Shown here in pieces: positions 17,244-25,574 of a stretch of DNA of 64,000 bases. The stretch spans positions 6,944,001 through 7,008,000 of the forward strand of contig NZ_CP163525.1 of NCBI RefSeq assembly GCF_041080655.1, given 5' to 3'. Each line of letters opens with the position of its first letter. Position 1 is the first letter of the stretch. Source of the stretch: Streptomyces sp. CG4. Lineage in GTDB: Bacteria > Actinomycetota > Actinomycetes > Streptomycetales > Streptomycetaceae. The notes below the pieces were generated by a model that saw only the letters and a program-made list of their open reading frames with translations, had not been told where the DNA came from and made no database searches. Both the position numbers and the translations under genes were made by a program.

Positions 17244-17744
17244 ATGAGCGAAGAGCGCCCCGTAACCGACTCGTCCAAGGAGTCGTCCGAGGAGCAGGGC
17301 CGGGCGACCGACGCCGACGCCTGGGCGACGGCCTGCGCCGAGGACCTCGCCGCCGAGAAGGCCCGCCGCCGCGCCGAGCGCGGCCCGCAGCCGGGCTCGG
17401 CCGCCGAGGAACTGAAGAAGCTCGTGGACACGGTGGCCGACAAGCTGTCCGGCCTCCCGTCACCCCTCCTCGGCGGCCTCGCCGGACCCGCCGCCCAGCA
17501 GGTGGTGCGCCAGGTCGTCCAGCAGGCCAAGGCCGCCGTCGAGCCCGTCATAGAGCGCAACCCCGACGTCTTCGACCACCTCGCCGCGGCCGGCGGCGAA
17601 CTGCTCGCCGCCTATCGCTCCGCCGTCCAGGCCCAGGAGCACCGCTGGACCGCCCGCTCGTCCGACCTGGCCGGCGAATGGCGCGACGACCGGCGCGACC
17701 GGGGCGAGGGCAGCGGCCCGGGAGAACGCATCGACCTGGACTGA
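17244..17744 (+). CDS. DUF5304 protein next to glucokinase
   Basis: A 166-residue acidic, probably soluble protein. The N-terminus is Ser/Glu-rich, the middle has an amphipathic LLGGLAGPAAQQVVRQVVQQAKAAVEPVIE helix region, and the C-terminus is Arg/Asp-rich. AGGAG precedes the ATG. The gene is 67 bp before glkA on the same strand; the S. coelicolor gene in this position (SCO2127) has, as I recall, been linked to glucose uptake and carbon catabolite repression. No biochemical activity can be read from sequence. Confidence 0.75.
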   Translation: MSEERPVTDSSKESSEEQGRATDADAWATACAEDLAAEKARRRAERGPQPGSAAEELKKLVDTVADKLSGLPSPLLGGLAGPAAQQVVRQVVQQAKAAVEPVIERNPDVFDHLAAAGGELLAAYRSAVQAQEHRWTARSSDLAGEWRDDRRDRGEGSGPGERIDLD

Positions 17745-17811
17745 ACCCGTCCCCCGGCGGGGCCTCGGGTACGGTTGGCCGTAGCGGGGCTCGACCGAAA
17801 CTGAGGGATTC

Positions 17812-18765
17812 ATGGGACTCACCATCGGCGTCGACATCGGCGGCACCAAGATCGCGGCCGGCGTGGTCGACGAGGAAGGCAACATCCTCTCGACCCACCA
17901 GGTGCCGACCCCGGGCACGCCCGAGGGCATCGTGGACGCCATCGCCGCCGCCGTCGAGGGCGCACGCGTGGGCCACGACATCGTCGGCGTGGGCATCGGT
18001 GCGGCCGGTTATGTGAACCGGCAGCGCTCGACGGTGTACTTCGCGCCGAACATCGACTGGCGCCAGGAGCCGCTGAAGGAGAAGGTCGAGGCCCGTGTGG
18101 GCCTCCCGGTCGTGGTCGAGAACGACGCCAACGCCGCCGCCTGGGGCGAGTACAAGTTCGGCGCCGGCAAGGGCCACCGCAACGTCATCTGCATCACCCT
18201 CGGCACCGGCCTCGGCGGCGGCATCATCATCGGCAACAAGCTGCGCCGCGGCCACTTCGGCGTGGCCGCCGAGTTCGGCCACATCCGGATGGTCCCGGAC
18301 GGCCTGCTGTGCGGCTGCGGCAGCCAGGGCTGCTGGGAGCAGTACGCGTCGGGGCGGGCGCTGGTCAGGTACGCCAAGCAGCGCGCCAACGCCACCCCCG
18401 AGCACGCCGAGCTGCTGCTCTCGCTCGGTGACGGCACCCCCGAGGGCATCGAGGGCAAGCACATCTCCATGGCCGCCCGCCAGGGCGACCCGGTCGCCGT
18501 CGACTCCTACCGCGAGCTGGCCCGCTGGGCGGGCGCGGGCCTGGCCGACCTGGCCTCCCTCTTCGACCCGTCCGCGTTCATCGTCGGCGGCGGCCTCTCC
18601 GACGAGGGCGAACTGGTCCTCGACCCGATCCGTAAGTCCTACAAGCGCTGGCTGGTCGGCGGCAACTGGCGCCCGGTGGCCGACGTGATCGCGGCCCAGC
18701 TCGGCAACAAGGCGGGCCTGGTGGGCGCGGCGGACCTGGCGCGGGAGCCCGACCCGATCATGTAG
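17812..18765 (+). CDS. glkA: ROK-family glucokinase
   Basis: A 317-residue ROK kinase that phosphorylates glucose to glucose-6-phosphate and in Streptomyces mediates carbon catabolite repression. ATP site DIGGTKIAAGVVD at the N-terminus, sugar-binding VENDANAAAWGEY with the catalytic Asp, HIRMVPDG, and the ROK zinc motif CGCGSQGCWEQYASG (three Cys plus the upstream His). Length and sequence match Streptomyces GlkA closely. The TAG stop is followed directly by a 170-bp palindromic element. Confidence 0.96.
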   Translation: MGLTIGVDIGGTKIAAGVVDEEGNILSTHQVPTPGTPEGIVDAIAAAVEGARVGHDIVGVGIGAAGYVNRQRSTVYFAPNIDWRQEPLKEKVEARVGLPVVVENDANAAAWGEYKFGAGKGHRNVICITLGTGLGGGIIIGNKLRRGHFGVAAEFGHIRMVPDGLLCGCGSQGCWEQYASGRALVRYAKQRANATPEHAELLLSLGDGTPEGIEGKHISMAARQGDPVAVDSYRELARWAGAGLADLASLFDPSAFIVGGGLSDEGELVLDPIRKSYKRWLVGGNWRPVADVIAAQLGNKAGLVGAADLAREPDPIM

Positions 18766-18935
18766 CTAGTGCCCCGGCAGGCAACGTTTGCCCGTCAAGG
18801 AGCGGCGTTCGGTGCGTGCTCTCGGTGTGCCGGCCGGAAGTCCTCGTACTGGGCGTACGCGGGCTTTCGGCCGGTGCGGCGAGAGGGCGTGCCGGGCGTC
18901 GCGACGGGGCGAACGTTGCTTGTTGGGGGCACTAG
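18766..18935. mobile_element. 170-bp imperfect palindrome, MITE-like
   Basis: Bounded by CTAGTGCCCC (18766-18775) and GGGGCACTAG (18926-18935). The outer arms 18766-18796 and 18903-18935 are imperfect inverted repeats sharing GCAACGTT. Inner arms 18819-18840 and 18864-18885 also pair, and CGTAC-TGGG-CGTAC... forms the tip near 18845-18858. The whole element can fold into one long hairpin and encodes no protein. CTAG at both ends could reflect a target duplication. It may also act as the glkA terminator. Confidence 0.7.
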
Positions 18936-18946
18936 GTCGTACGACA

Positions 18947-18982
18947 GTGCCCGCCGCGTCCGGTCCCGGGACGGGCGGGCAC
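18947..18982 (+). promoter_or_regulatory. inverted repeat overlapping the next promoter
   Basis: GTGCCCGCC (18947-18955) and GGCGGGCAC (18974-18982) are perfect inverted repeats with a further GTCC/GGAC pair inside. The right arm ends six bases before the TATGTT box (18988-18993) of the downstream gene, a good place for a repressor. Confidence 0.4.
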
Positions 18983-19000
18983 CGTCGTATGTTGACCGGT

Positions 19001-19756
19001 ATGGCGACCAGTACGCTGCTTCCCAACTCCCGTACCGAATCCGACGGTTCAGCGGTCATCCGCGTTCTCGGCTACAACATCCGCTCGATGCGCGACGACA
19101 CGGATGCCCTGGCCAGAGTCATCTCCGCCTGCGCTCCCGACCTGGTCCTCATCCAGGAAGCCCCCCGCTTCTTCCGCTGGCGCAAGAAGCTCGCCCACCT
19201 GGCCGCGGCCTCCGGCCAGGTGGTCCTCACCGGCGGAGCCACCGCCGCGGGGCCCGCGATCCTCTGCTCGCTCCGGGCCACCGTCGAGCGCACGGAAGAC
19301 GTCCTCCTGCCCCTCACCCCAGGCCAGCACCGCCGCGGCTTCGCCACGGCAGTGGTCCGTTTCGGCGGCGCCCGCGTCGGCGTGCTCAGCTGCCATCTGA
19401 GCCTGCGGAAGGACGAGCGCCGCGAGCAGGCCGGGATGCTGCTCGACCGCCTCGCCGGCCTGGGCGTGGAGCACGCCATCGCCGGCGGCGACCTCAACGA
19501 GGGCCCCGACGGCCCCGCCTTCCGCCTGCTCTCCGGCGCCCTTCAGGACTGCCGGGCCGTGGCTCCCTGGGGCGGTGAGGAGACCTGGAGGTACAGCGAG
19601 CCGCACCGCCGTATCGACGCGATCTTCGCCACGAAGGGCATCGAGGTGCTGGGCTGCGGGGTCCCCCTTGAGCAGCCGGGGGTCACCCGGGCCGACCTGG
19701 TCGCGGCCACGGACCACCTCCCGGTGCTGGCCGCGCTCCGCGTACCGGTGGCGTGA
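19001..19756 (+). CDS. endonuclease/exonuclease/phosphatase family protein
   Basis: A 251-residue EEP-fold hydrolase (DNase I-like). Motifs in order: VLGYNIRSM (first metal/Asn), LVLIQEAP (QE metal ligand), LSCHLSL (His), AGGDLNEGPD (GDxN), RRIDAIFA and ATDHLPVLA (catalytic DH). Substrate could be DNA, a sugar phosphate or a lipid phosphate. The ATG at 19001 is preferred to 18989 because TATGTT ends seven bases before it. Confidence 0.85.
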   Translation: MATSTLLPNSRTESDGSAVIRVLGYNIRSMRDDTDALARVISACAPDLVLIQEAPRFFRWRKKLAHLAAASGQVVLTGGATAAGPAILCSLRATVERTEDVLLPLTPGQHRRGFATAVVRFGGARVGVLSCHLSLRKDERREQAGMLLDRLAGLGVEHAIAGGDLNEGPDGPAFRLLSGALQDCRAVAPWGGEETWRYSEPHRRIDAIFATKGIEVLGCGVPLEQPGVTRADLVAATDHLPVLAALRVPVA

Positions 19757-19762
19757 GCCACC

Positions 19763-19839
19763 ACTTGAACTAAGTACTGGAAAGGTCTTGCGGGTCTCGT
19801 CCCGACCCCTCTACAGTCCTTCCTGTACTTAGTTCAAGT
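19763..19839 (+). promoter_or_regulatory. promoter and twin TetR boxes for the serine hydrolase
   Basis: TTGCGG (19788-19793) and TACAGT (19812-19817) with an 18-bp spacer form a promoter bracketed by two inverted copies of the box ACTTGAACTAAGT: 19763-19775 forward and 19827-19839 reversed. Extended by flanks, the arms are 16 bp and perfectly complementary (19762-19777 and 19825-19840). A variant, ACTTGTACAAAGT, lies at the promoter of the convergent TetR gene (22012-22024), pointing to that protein as the repressor. Confidence 0.75.
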
Positions 19840-19858
19840 GCCCAAGGGGGAGATCCAG

Positions 19859-21229
19859 ATGCTGGAAAAGCGGGAGTCGCTGGCCGCGTTCGTGGCGGCG
19901 GCTGCGCAGGAGTTCGGGGTGCCGGGGGCGGCCGTCGCCGTGCTGACGGGTGGTGAGGAGGTCCATGTCACGCACGGCGTGACCAACGTGGACCACCCCC
20001 TCCCGGTCGACGAGCACACGCTCTTCCACCTTGCCTCGGTCAGCAAGAGCTTCACGGCGACCGCGCTGATGCGTCTGGTCGAGCAGGGCAGGGTGGAACT
20101 CGACGCCCCGGTCCGCCGGTACGTCCCCGAGCTGCGTCTCGCCGACGAGGACACCGCCGCCCGGATCACCGTGCTGAACCTGCTCAACCACACGGCGGGC
20201 CTGGACTGGAACCTGGTCGACGCCGACGAGACCGACACCTCGCTCGCCGCCTGGGTCGCCCAGCTGGACCGGCTGCCGCTCATCGCCCCGCGCGGTGCCC
20301 GCGCCTCGTACAGCCAGGCCGGGTACAACCTGGCCGGGCTGGTGCTGGAGAACGTCACCGGGCTGCCGTTCGAGAAGGCCGTGGCCGAGCTGGTCCTGGA
20401 GCCGCTGGGCCTGTCCGACACCGTCTACGACCTGGACGAGGTCGTGGTCCGCCGCTTCGCCGCGGGCCACAACCGCGCCGACGACGGCACGGTGACGCCC
20501 GCCCGCCCCTGGAAGTCCTGGCGGGCCGGCACCCGGGGCAACAACCCCGGCGGCGGCATCGTCTCCTCGGCGAGCGACCTGCTGCGCTGGGCGCGCTTCC
20601 AACTGGGCGACGGCGAGGGCCTGTTGTCGGCGCAGACGCTGGCCCGCATGAAGCAGCCCACGGTCGAACTGCGGGGCAGCACGCTCGGCGACGCCTTCGG
20701 CATCTGCTGGTTCCTGCGGGACGTGGAAGGCGTCCGCACGGTCGGCCACGGAGGCTCGGGCAACGGGCAGTTCGCCGAGCTGCTCCTGGTGCCGGAGCGG
20801 AACTTCGCCGTCGTCTCGCTGGCCAACATCGGCCCGGACGGCTACCAGTTCAACCAGGCCGTGCTGAAGCGGGCGTTGGAGCTGTACCTCGGTGTGGCCG
20901 AGCGGGAACCGGAGCCGCTGCCGTACGACGAGGAGCGGGCGCGGGAGGTCGCCGGGCGGTACGAGATCGACGCGATGAACCTCGACATCGCGGCCGACGC
21001 CGGCCGTCTCACGCTGGCCGTCGGCATCAAGCCGCAGATCCGCGCGGCCTCCGACGTGACGATGCCGCCGGACTACCCGGCCGCGGAGATCGGCTTCCTG
21101 CCGGGAGAGGGCGACGAGTACGTGATCGCCGAGGGCGGCCTGAAGGGCCAGCGAGGCTACTTCTCCCGAGGGGAGGACGGTGCGGTGACCGGGGTCGACC
21201 TGGCCGGTCGCCTCTTCACCCGGGTCTGA
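19859..21229 (+). CDS. serine hydrolase, class C beta-lactamase / D-Ala-D-Ala carboxypeptidase fold
   Basis: A 456-residue probably cytosolic enzyme (no signal peptide). The SxxK motif is in ASVSKSFTATALMRLV, the YxN motif in YSQAGYNLAGLVLE, and the third motif HGGSGNGQ replaces KTG, as in esterase-like members; a beta-rich C-terminal lipocalin-like domain starts near residue 370. Substrate unknown; such enzymes cleave esters, D-peptides or beta-lactams. AAGGGGGAG precedes the ATG at 19859, which is therefore preferred to the GTG at 19838. Faces the TetR gene convergently. Confidence 0.88.
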   Translation: MLEKRESLAAFVAAAAQEFGVPGAAVAVLTGGEEVHVTHGVTNVDHPLPVDEHTLFHLASVSKSFTATALMRLVEQGRVELDAPVRRYVPELRLADEDTAARITVLNLLNHTAGLDWNLVDADETDTSLAAWVAQLDRLPLIAPRGARASYSQAGYNLAGLVLENVTGLPFEKAVAELVLEPLGLSDTVYDLDEVVVRRFAAGHNRADDGTVTPARPWKSWRAGTRGNNPGGGIVSSASDLLRWARFQLGDGEGLLSAQTLARMKQPTVELRGSTLGDAFGICWFLRDVEGVRTVGHGGSGNGQFAELLLVPERNFAVVSLANIGPDGYQFNQAVLKRALELYLGVAEREPEPLPYDEERAREVAGRYEIDAMNLDIAADAGRLTLAVGIKPQIRAASDVTMPPDYPAAEIGFLPGEGDEYVIAEGGLKGQRGYFSRGEDGAVTGVDLAGRLFTRV

Positions 21230-21267
21230 TGCACCGAACGCGGCTCCCGGGCGGCGCCTGCCGATCC

Positions 21268-21984
21268 TCAGGCGGCACCGGCACCGGCACCGGCACCTGA
21301 ACCGGCACCGGTGTCCGCGCCGCCCGGCCGCAGCCCGTCGAGCAACGCCCGCAGGCCGGCCCGGTAGGTTCCGTCGGGCGCGTCCGCGTACCCCGTGGCC
21401 GCCGCCGTGCCGAGCCGCGCCCGCAACCGCGGAAACGGCTCCGCCACCGCCGCCGCCTCGGCCATCGTCGCCTCGAACCGCCCCTCCGCATCCTGGCCGG
21501 CCCGCCGCAGCTTGCGCGACAGGGAGGCCGTCGTGGCGGCCCCGAGCGCATTGCCCAGCACATACGTCACCACCGCACCGGCGGCGCGGTCCGCCTCCTG
21601 TGCCCCGAACCCGGCCGTCTCGAAGACCCCGAGGAGATGGTCGTCGTAACGGGCCTTCCCGGTGCCGTAGAGCAGATGGGAGCTCATCGCCTGCACCAGC
21701 CACGGATGCCGTACGAGCATCGTGTGCAGCCGGTCGGCCATCACCGTGGCGGGGCCCCGCCAGTCGGCCGCGTCGAGCTCGGGCAGCTCCACCTCGCGCC
21801 ACACCCGGTCCGCGGCGAGCAGCACGAGGTCGTCCTTGTTCTTCACATGCCAGTAGACGGCGGTCGCCGCGGCCCCCAGCCGCTTGCCCAGACTGCGCAT
21901 GTTCAGGCCTTCGAGGCCCTCGTCGTCCAGCAGCTCCACGGCGGTCCGGACGATCTGCTCCAGGGTGAGGGTGTCACGCGGCAT
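21268..21984 (-). CDS. TetR-family repressor (TetR_C_1 type)
   Basis: A 238-residue TetR regulator: N-terminal helix-turn-helix GLEGLNMRSLGKRLGAAATAVYWHVKNKDDL, then an all-helical effector domain. The C-terminus ends in a Gly/Ala tail encoded by repeated GGCACC units (about 21271-21320). The convergent serine hydrolase and this gene share an ACTTGnACnAAGT box in their promoters, so it probably represses both. The message looks leaderless: TATCGT on the minus strand (21996-21991) is six bases before the ATG. Confidence 0.9.
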   Translation of the reverse strand: MPRDTLTLEQIVRTAVELLDDEGLEGLNMRSLGKRLGAAATAVYWHVKNKDDLVLLAADRVWREVELPELDAADWRGPATVMADRLHTMLVRHPWLVQAMSSHLLYGTGKARYDDHLLGVFETAGFGAQEADRAAGAVVTYVLGNALGAATTASLSRKLRRAGQDAEGRFEATMAEAAAVAEPFPRLRARLGTAAATGYADAPDGTYRAGLRALLDGLRPGGADTGAGSGAGAGAGAA

Positions 21985-21985
21985 G

Positions 21986-22024
21986 GGCTCACGATAGGTG
22001 AGCCACCCGGGACTTGTACAAAGT
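21986..22024 (-). promoter_or_regulatory. TetR gene promoter with autoregulatory box
   Basis: ACTTGTACAAAGT (plus strand 22012-22024) overlaps a minus-strand TTGTAC -35 (22021-22016); the -10 TATCGT is at 21996-21991. A separate perfect palindrome, GGCTCAC-gatag-GTGAGCC, covers the -10. Both fit negative autoregulation. Confidence 0.6.
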
Positions 22025-22609
22025 TCAGACCACCGCGCCCCGCCCCGGATCGTCGCCGTCCTCGTCGTCGTCCGTGCGCATCCGCATCACCAGCGTGGCG
22101 AAGCCGCCGAGGAAGCCGCCGATGCCGAGGGTCGTCAGCCACCAGGTCATCTCCCAGCCGAGCAGCACCGCGAGCAGCAGCAGGATCGGCCCGCCGACGA
22201 CGCCCAGCCAGGCGAACTTCGCGGTGGTGTCGGCGGTCGGCAGCGGCGGCGGCTCCGGCGGGACGAAGTGGCCCTCGTCGTCCTCGTCGAAGTCGTCCTC
22301 GGCGGGCTCCGGCGCCGTGTAGTCGCGCGGGCCGACGCCGGGCGCGAATCTGACCGAGCTGCCCAGCGGCCGCACCGGCGCCTTGCCGGTGTCGCTCTCG
22401 GCGTCCTTCTCCGGCTCCGGCAGCGCCAGATCCTCGACCGGCTTGAAGGGCCTGGCGCCCGGCGGGTCCGGCGGCTCCTCGCCGTACCCGGCGACGATGG
22501 CGCGCCAGGCGGCGTCCTCGTCGAGGGGCGCGCCCTGCCCGCCCGGCTCGCGACCCTCGCGACCTTCGTGGTCCTCGCGGTCCTCGCGGTCGGACTCGTG
22601 CTCAGCCAC
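22025..22609 (-). CDS. conserved membrane protein, acidic N-terminus and two C-terminal TM helices
   Basis: About 194 residues from the GTG at 22609. The first two-thirds is highly charged and Pro-rich (EDREDHEGREGREPGG, then DDFDEDDEGHF) and the end has two membrane segments (FAWLGVVGGPILLLLAVLLG and WLTTLGIGGFLGGFATLVM) followed by an acidic tail. No function known. The start overlaps the stop of the upstream alpha/beta hydrolase by eight bases, so the two are translated together. Confidence 0.75.
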   Translation of the reverse strand: MAEHESDREDREDHEGREGREPGGQGAPLDEDAAWRAIVAGYGEEPPDPPGARPFKPVEDLALPEPEKDAESDTGKAPVRPLGSSVRFAPGVGPRDYTAPEPAEDDFDEDDEGHFVPPEPPPLPTADTTAKFAWLGVVGGPILLLLAVLLGWEMTWWLTTLGIGGFLGGFATLVMRMRTDDDEDGDDPGRGAVV

Positions 22610-23381
22610 CTGTGGCCGTCCCTTCCTTGCCGAGACTGGGTGCGAGCCGGCCGACGAAGGCGAGGCTCTCCTCGAAGATCCGGTCCGCATCCTGGTCCAA
22701 CGTCGCCACGTGGTAGCTGTGTTCCAGCACGATCTCCGTCACGTCCGTGGACGACACCCGGCTCAGCACGCGGGCCGAGTCGGCCGCCGGGACGACATGG
22801 TCCTGGGCGCTGCGCAGCAGCAGCAACGGCTGGGTGACCTGGGGCAGCTCGCCGTCCAGCCGGCGCAGGAACTGCCGCAGCGAGTGCGCCGCGTGCAGCG
22901 GCACGCGGTCGTAGCCCAGCTCGGCCGCGCCCTCCTTCGCGATGTCGCTGGCGATGCCCTTCGTCGTCCGTACGAGATGCCGGGCCACCGGAAGGGCGTA
23001 CGCCGACAGGCCGTGCACCTTGTTCGCCGGGTTGACGACCACCGCGCCCGCGACCCGCTCGCCGTGCCGGGCGGCGAGCCGGAGCGCCAGGGCGCCGCCC
23101 ATGGACAGGCCCGCGACGAACACCCGGGAACAGCGCTCGGAGAGTTCGGCCAGCTCGCGGTCCACCTCCGCGTACCAGTCCTGCCAGCCGGTGACCTGCA
23201 TGTCCTCCCAGCGGGTGCCGTGGCCGGGCAGCAGCGGCAGCGACACGGTCAGGCCGTGCGCCGCGTGGTGCTCCGCCCAGGGGCGCAGCGACTGGGGCGA
23301 GCCGGTGAAGCCGTGGCAGAGGAGGACCCCCACCTCCCCGCCCTCGTGGCGGTACGGCTCGGCTCCGGGGAGGACCGGCAC
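22602..23381 (-). CDS. alpha/beta hydrolase (monoacylglycerol lipase / carboxylesterase type)
   Basis: A 259-residue alpha/beta hydrolase without a signal peptide. The oxyanion-hole LLCHGFTGSPQS, nucleophile elbow VAGLSMGGALALRLA (GxSxG), acidic residue in LRSAQDHVVPA and histidine in LEHSYHVATLDQDAD are all present, as in Est30-like carboxylesterases. AGGAG (plus-strand ctcct 23390-23394) lies eight bases before the GTG at 23381. Likely hydrolyses short acyl esters or monoglycerides; its divergent neighbour is an acyltransferase, so both may act in lipid turnover. Confidence 0.9.
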   Translation of the reverse strand: MPVLPGAEPYRHEGGEVGVLLCHGFTGSPQSLRPWAEHHAAHGLTVSLPLLPGHGTRWEDMQVTGWQDWYAEVDRELAELSERCSRVFVAGLSMGGALALRLAARHGERVAGAVVVNPANKVHGLSAYALPVARHLVRTTKGIASDIAKEGAAELGYDRVPLHAAHSLRQFLRRLDGELPQVTQPLLLLRSAQDHVVPAADSARVLSRVSSTDVTEIVLEHSYHVATLDQDADRIFEESLAFVGRLAPSLGKEGTATGG

Positions 23382-23555
23382 CTTCGACGCTCCTGTTCCT
23401 GAAGAGGGCCCCCACCGGTGGCCGGCGGAAGCCGAGGGGAAAAATGCGCGGATGTGCTTCACCGTACGCGACCGCACTGACACCGACCAGGGTCGTCGGG
23501 CCCATTGACGGTCCTCCGGGTTAAGGTCTGTTCGACGGAAACGGGAGGCACGCGG

Positions 23556-24335
23556 GTGTTGTACGGCACGATGAAGGTCGCCATCGGGGGGCCGCTGAAG
23601 GTCGCCTTCAGACCTTGGGTGGAAGGCCTGGAGAACGTACCGGACGAGGGCGCCGCCATCCTGGCGAGCAATCATCTGTCCTTCTCGGACTCGTTCTTCC
23701 TGCCGGCGGTCCTGGACCGCAAGGTCACCTTCATCGCGAAGGCGGAGTACTTCACCACTCCGGGGGTGAAGGGCCGGCTCACCGCGGCCTTCTTCAAGGG
23801 CGTCGGGCAGCTCCCGGTGGACCGCTCCGGCGCGCGCGGCGCCGGCGAGGCCGCGATCAAGAGCGGCATAGAGGTGCTGGAGCGCGGCGAGCTGTTCGGT
23901 ATCTATCCCGAGGGCACCCGCTCGCCCGACGGCCGCCTCTACCGGGGCAAGCCCGGCGGCCTCGCGCGCGTGGCGCTCGCCACCGGCGCGCCGGTCATCC
24001 CGGTGGCGATGATCGACACCGAGAAGATCCAGCCGCCCGGCAAGGTGATGCCGAAGCTGATGCGGCCCGGCATCCGCATCGGCAAGCCACTGGACTTCAG
24101 CCGCTACGCGGGGATGGAGCACGACCGCTTCGTGCTGCGCGCCCTGACCGACGAGGTCATGTACGAGATCATGAAGCTCTCCGGCCAGGAGTACGTCGAC
24201 ATGTACGCGACCGCGGCCAAGCGGCAGATCGCGGACGCGGCGAAGGCGGCCAAGGAGGCCAGGGAAGCCGAGAAGGCCAAGGAGAAGGAAGCCGAGAAGG
24301 CCGAGAAGGAAGCCGAGAAGAAGGCGGAGGCCTGA
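23556..24335 (+). CDS. 1-acyl-glycerol-3-phosphate acyltransferase (PlsC-like)
   Basis: A 259-residue membrane-associated acyltransferase of phospholipid synthesis. The catalytic NHLSFSD (HX4D) is at about residue 43 and the glycerol-phosphate motif FGIYPEGTRSPDG at about 117. The last 35 residues are an extreme Ala/Glu/Lys helix (KEAREAEKAKEKEAEKAEKE), likely membrane-surface or coiled coil. Start GTG 23556 with GGGAGG (23543-23548). The counterpart in the mycobacterial locus is Rv2182c. Confidence 0.92.
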   Translation: MLYGTMKVAIGGPLKVAFRPWVEGLENVPDEGAAILASNHLSFSDSFFLPAVLDRKVTFIAKAEYFTTPGVKGRLTAAFFKGVGQLPVDRSGARGAGEAAIKSGIEVLERGELFGIYPEGTRSPDGRLYRGKPGGLARVALATGAPVIPVAMIDTEKIQPPGKVMPKLMRPGIRIGKPLDFSRYAGMEHDRFVLRALTDEVMYEIMKLSGQEYVDMYATAAKRQIADAAKAAKEAREAEKAKEKEAEKAEKEAEKKAEA

Positions 24336-24368
24336 CGGAGGGCCGGGGGACCAAGGGGGCCGGGGGAC

Positions 24369-25574
24369 ATGCCCAAGCGCGAGCGCGTGATGCGGATGTC
24401 GGTCGAGCTGCCGCTGTGGCGCGCGCTCGCCGGCTACCGCGTGCTGACCATGCTGTACGCCATCGCCCTCTGCGTCACCAGGTACGACCTCTATGCGCGC
24501 CCCTGGATCGCCGTCGGCTACTTCGCCGTCCTGCTCGTCTGGACCCTCGCCACCCTGCCGAGGGTGCGGAACGCGGCGAGCTGCACCAGGCGTTTCCTGA
24601 TGGCCGATCTGACCGTCGCGCTCGCCGGCATCCTGCTCACCCCGCTCGCCGACAGCCACCAGCCGGTCGACGGCGGCCCGACGCTGCCGACGATATGGAC
24701 CGGCGGCGCGGTGCTGGCCTTCGCGATCAAGGGCGGCTGGCGCTGGGCCGCCGTCGGCTCCACGGCGGTGGCGGTCGCCAACCTGATCGAGCGCGGCCAT
24801 CCCGCCCGGGACACCGTGCACAGCCTGATCCTGGTCTGGGTGGCCTCGATCGCCGTCGGCTACGTCGTGGAGGTCGCCCGTGCCTCCGAGCGCACCCTCG
24901 CCCGCGCCCTGGAGATCGAGGCGGCGACCCGGGAGCGGGAGCGGCTGGCCCGGGACATCCATGACGGCGTGCTGCAGGTGCTGGCGATGGTGCAGCGGCG
25001 CGGTGCGGTCATCGGCGGCGAGGCGGCGGAGCTGGGGCGGCTCGCCGGGGAGCAGGAGGTGGCGCTGCGCACGCTGGTCTCCGGCGGACTGGTGCCGGTC
25101 TCCCGGGTGTCGGAGGACGCCTCCGCCGGAGCGGTCGTACGCGCGGTGGACGAGCCCGAGGACGACGGTCCGGTCGATCTGCGCTCGCTGCTGGCGTCCT
25201 GTGCGGGTGCCCGGGTGAGCCTGGCCGAGCCCGGTGCGCCGGTCGGGCTGCCCCGGCCGGCCGCGCGGGAGCTGGCCGCCGCGGTCGGCGCCGCCCTGGA
25301 CAACGTCCGCCGGCACGCCGGTGCCGAGGCCAGGGCCTGGATCCTGGTCGAGGACGAGCCGGACGAGATCGTGGTGACCGTCCGGGACGACGGCCCCGGT
25401 ATCCCCGAGGGCCGGCTCGCCCAGGCCGAGGGCGAGGGCCGGCTCGGTGTGGCCCAGTCGATCCGGGGGCGGCTGCGCGACCTGGGCGGCAGCGCCGAGC
25501 TGATCTCCGTCCCCGGGCAGGGCACGGAAGTCGAACTGAAGGTACCGAAGAACGCGAAGGCGGAGCGTCGATGA
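24369..25574 (+). CDS. macS: membrane sensor histidine kinase MacS
   Basis: A 401-residue NarL-type sensor kinase with about five membrane segments (residues 20-165), then the HisKA_3 site ERLARDIHDGVLQVLAMVQRR (phospho-acceptor His) and a HATPase domain with ALDNVRRHAGAEA (N box) and VRDDGPGIPEG (G1). It sits between plsC-like and pfkA genes as SCO2121 does in S. coelicolor, where MacRS was described as controlling morphology and actinorhodin production. Its stop overlaps the macR start by four bases. Confidence 0.9.
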   Translation: MPKRERVMRMSVELPLWRALAGYRVLTMLYAIALCVTRYDLYARPWIAVGYFAVLLVWTLATLPRVRNAASCTRRFLMADLTVALAGILLTPLADSHQPVDGGPTLPTIWTGGAVLAFAIKGGWRWAAVGSTAVAVANLIERGHPARDTVHSLILVWVASIAVGYVVEVARASERTLARALEIEAATRERERLARDIHDGVLQVLAMVQRRGAVIGGEAAELGRLAGEQEVALRTLVSGGLVPVSRVSEDASAGAVVRAVDEPEDDGPVDLRSLLASCAGARVSLAEPGAPVGLPRPAARELAAAVGAALDNVRRHAGAEARAWILVEDEPDEIVVTVRDDGPGIPEGRLAQAEGEGRLGVAQSIRGRLRDLGGSAELISVPGQGTEVELKVPKNAKAERR

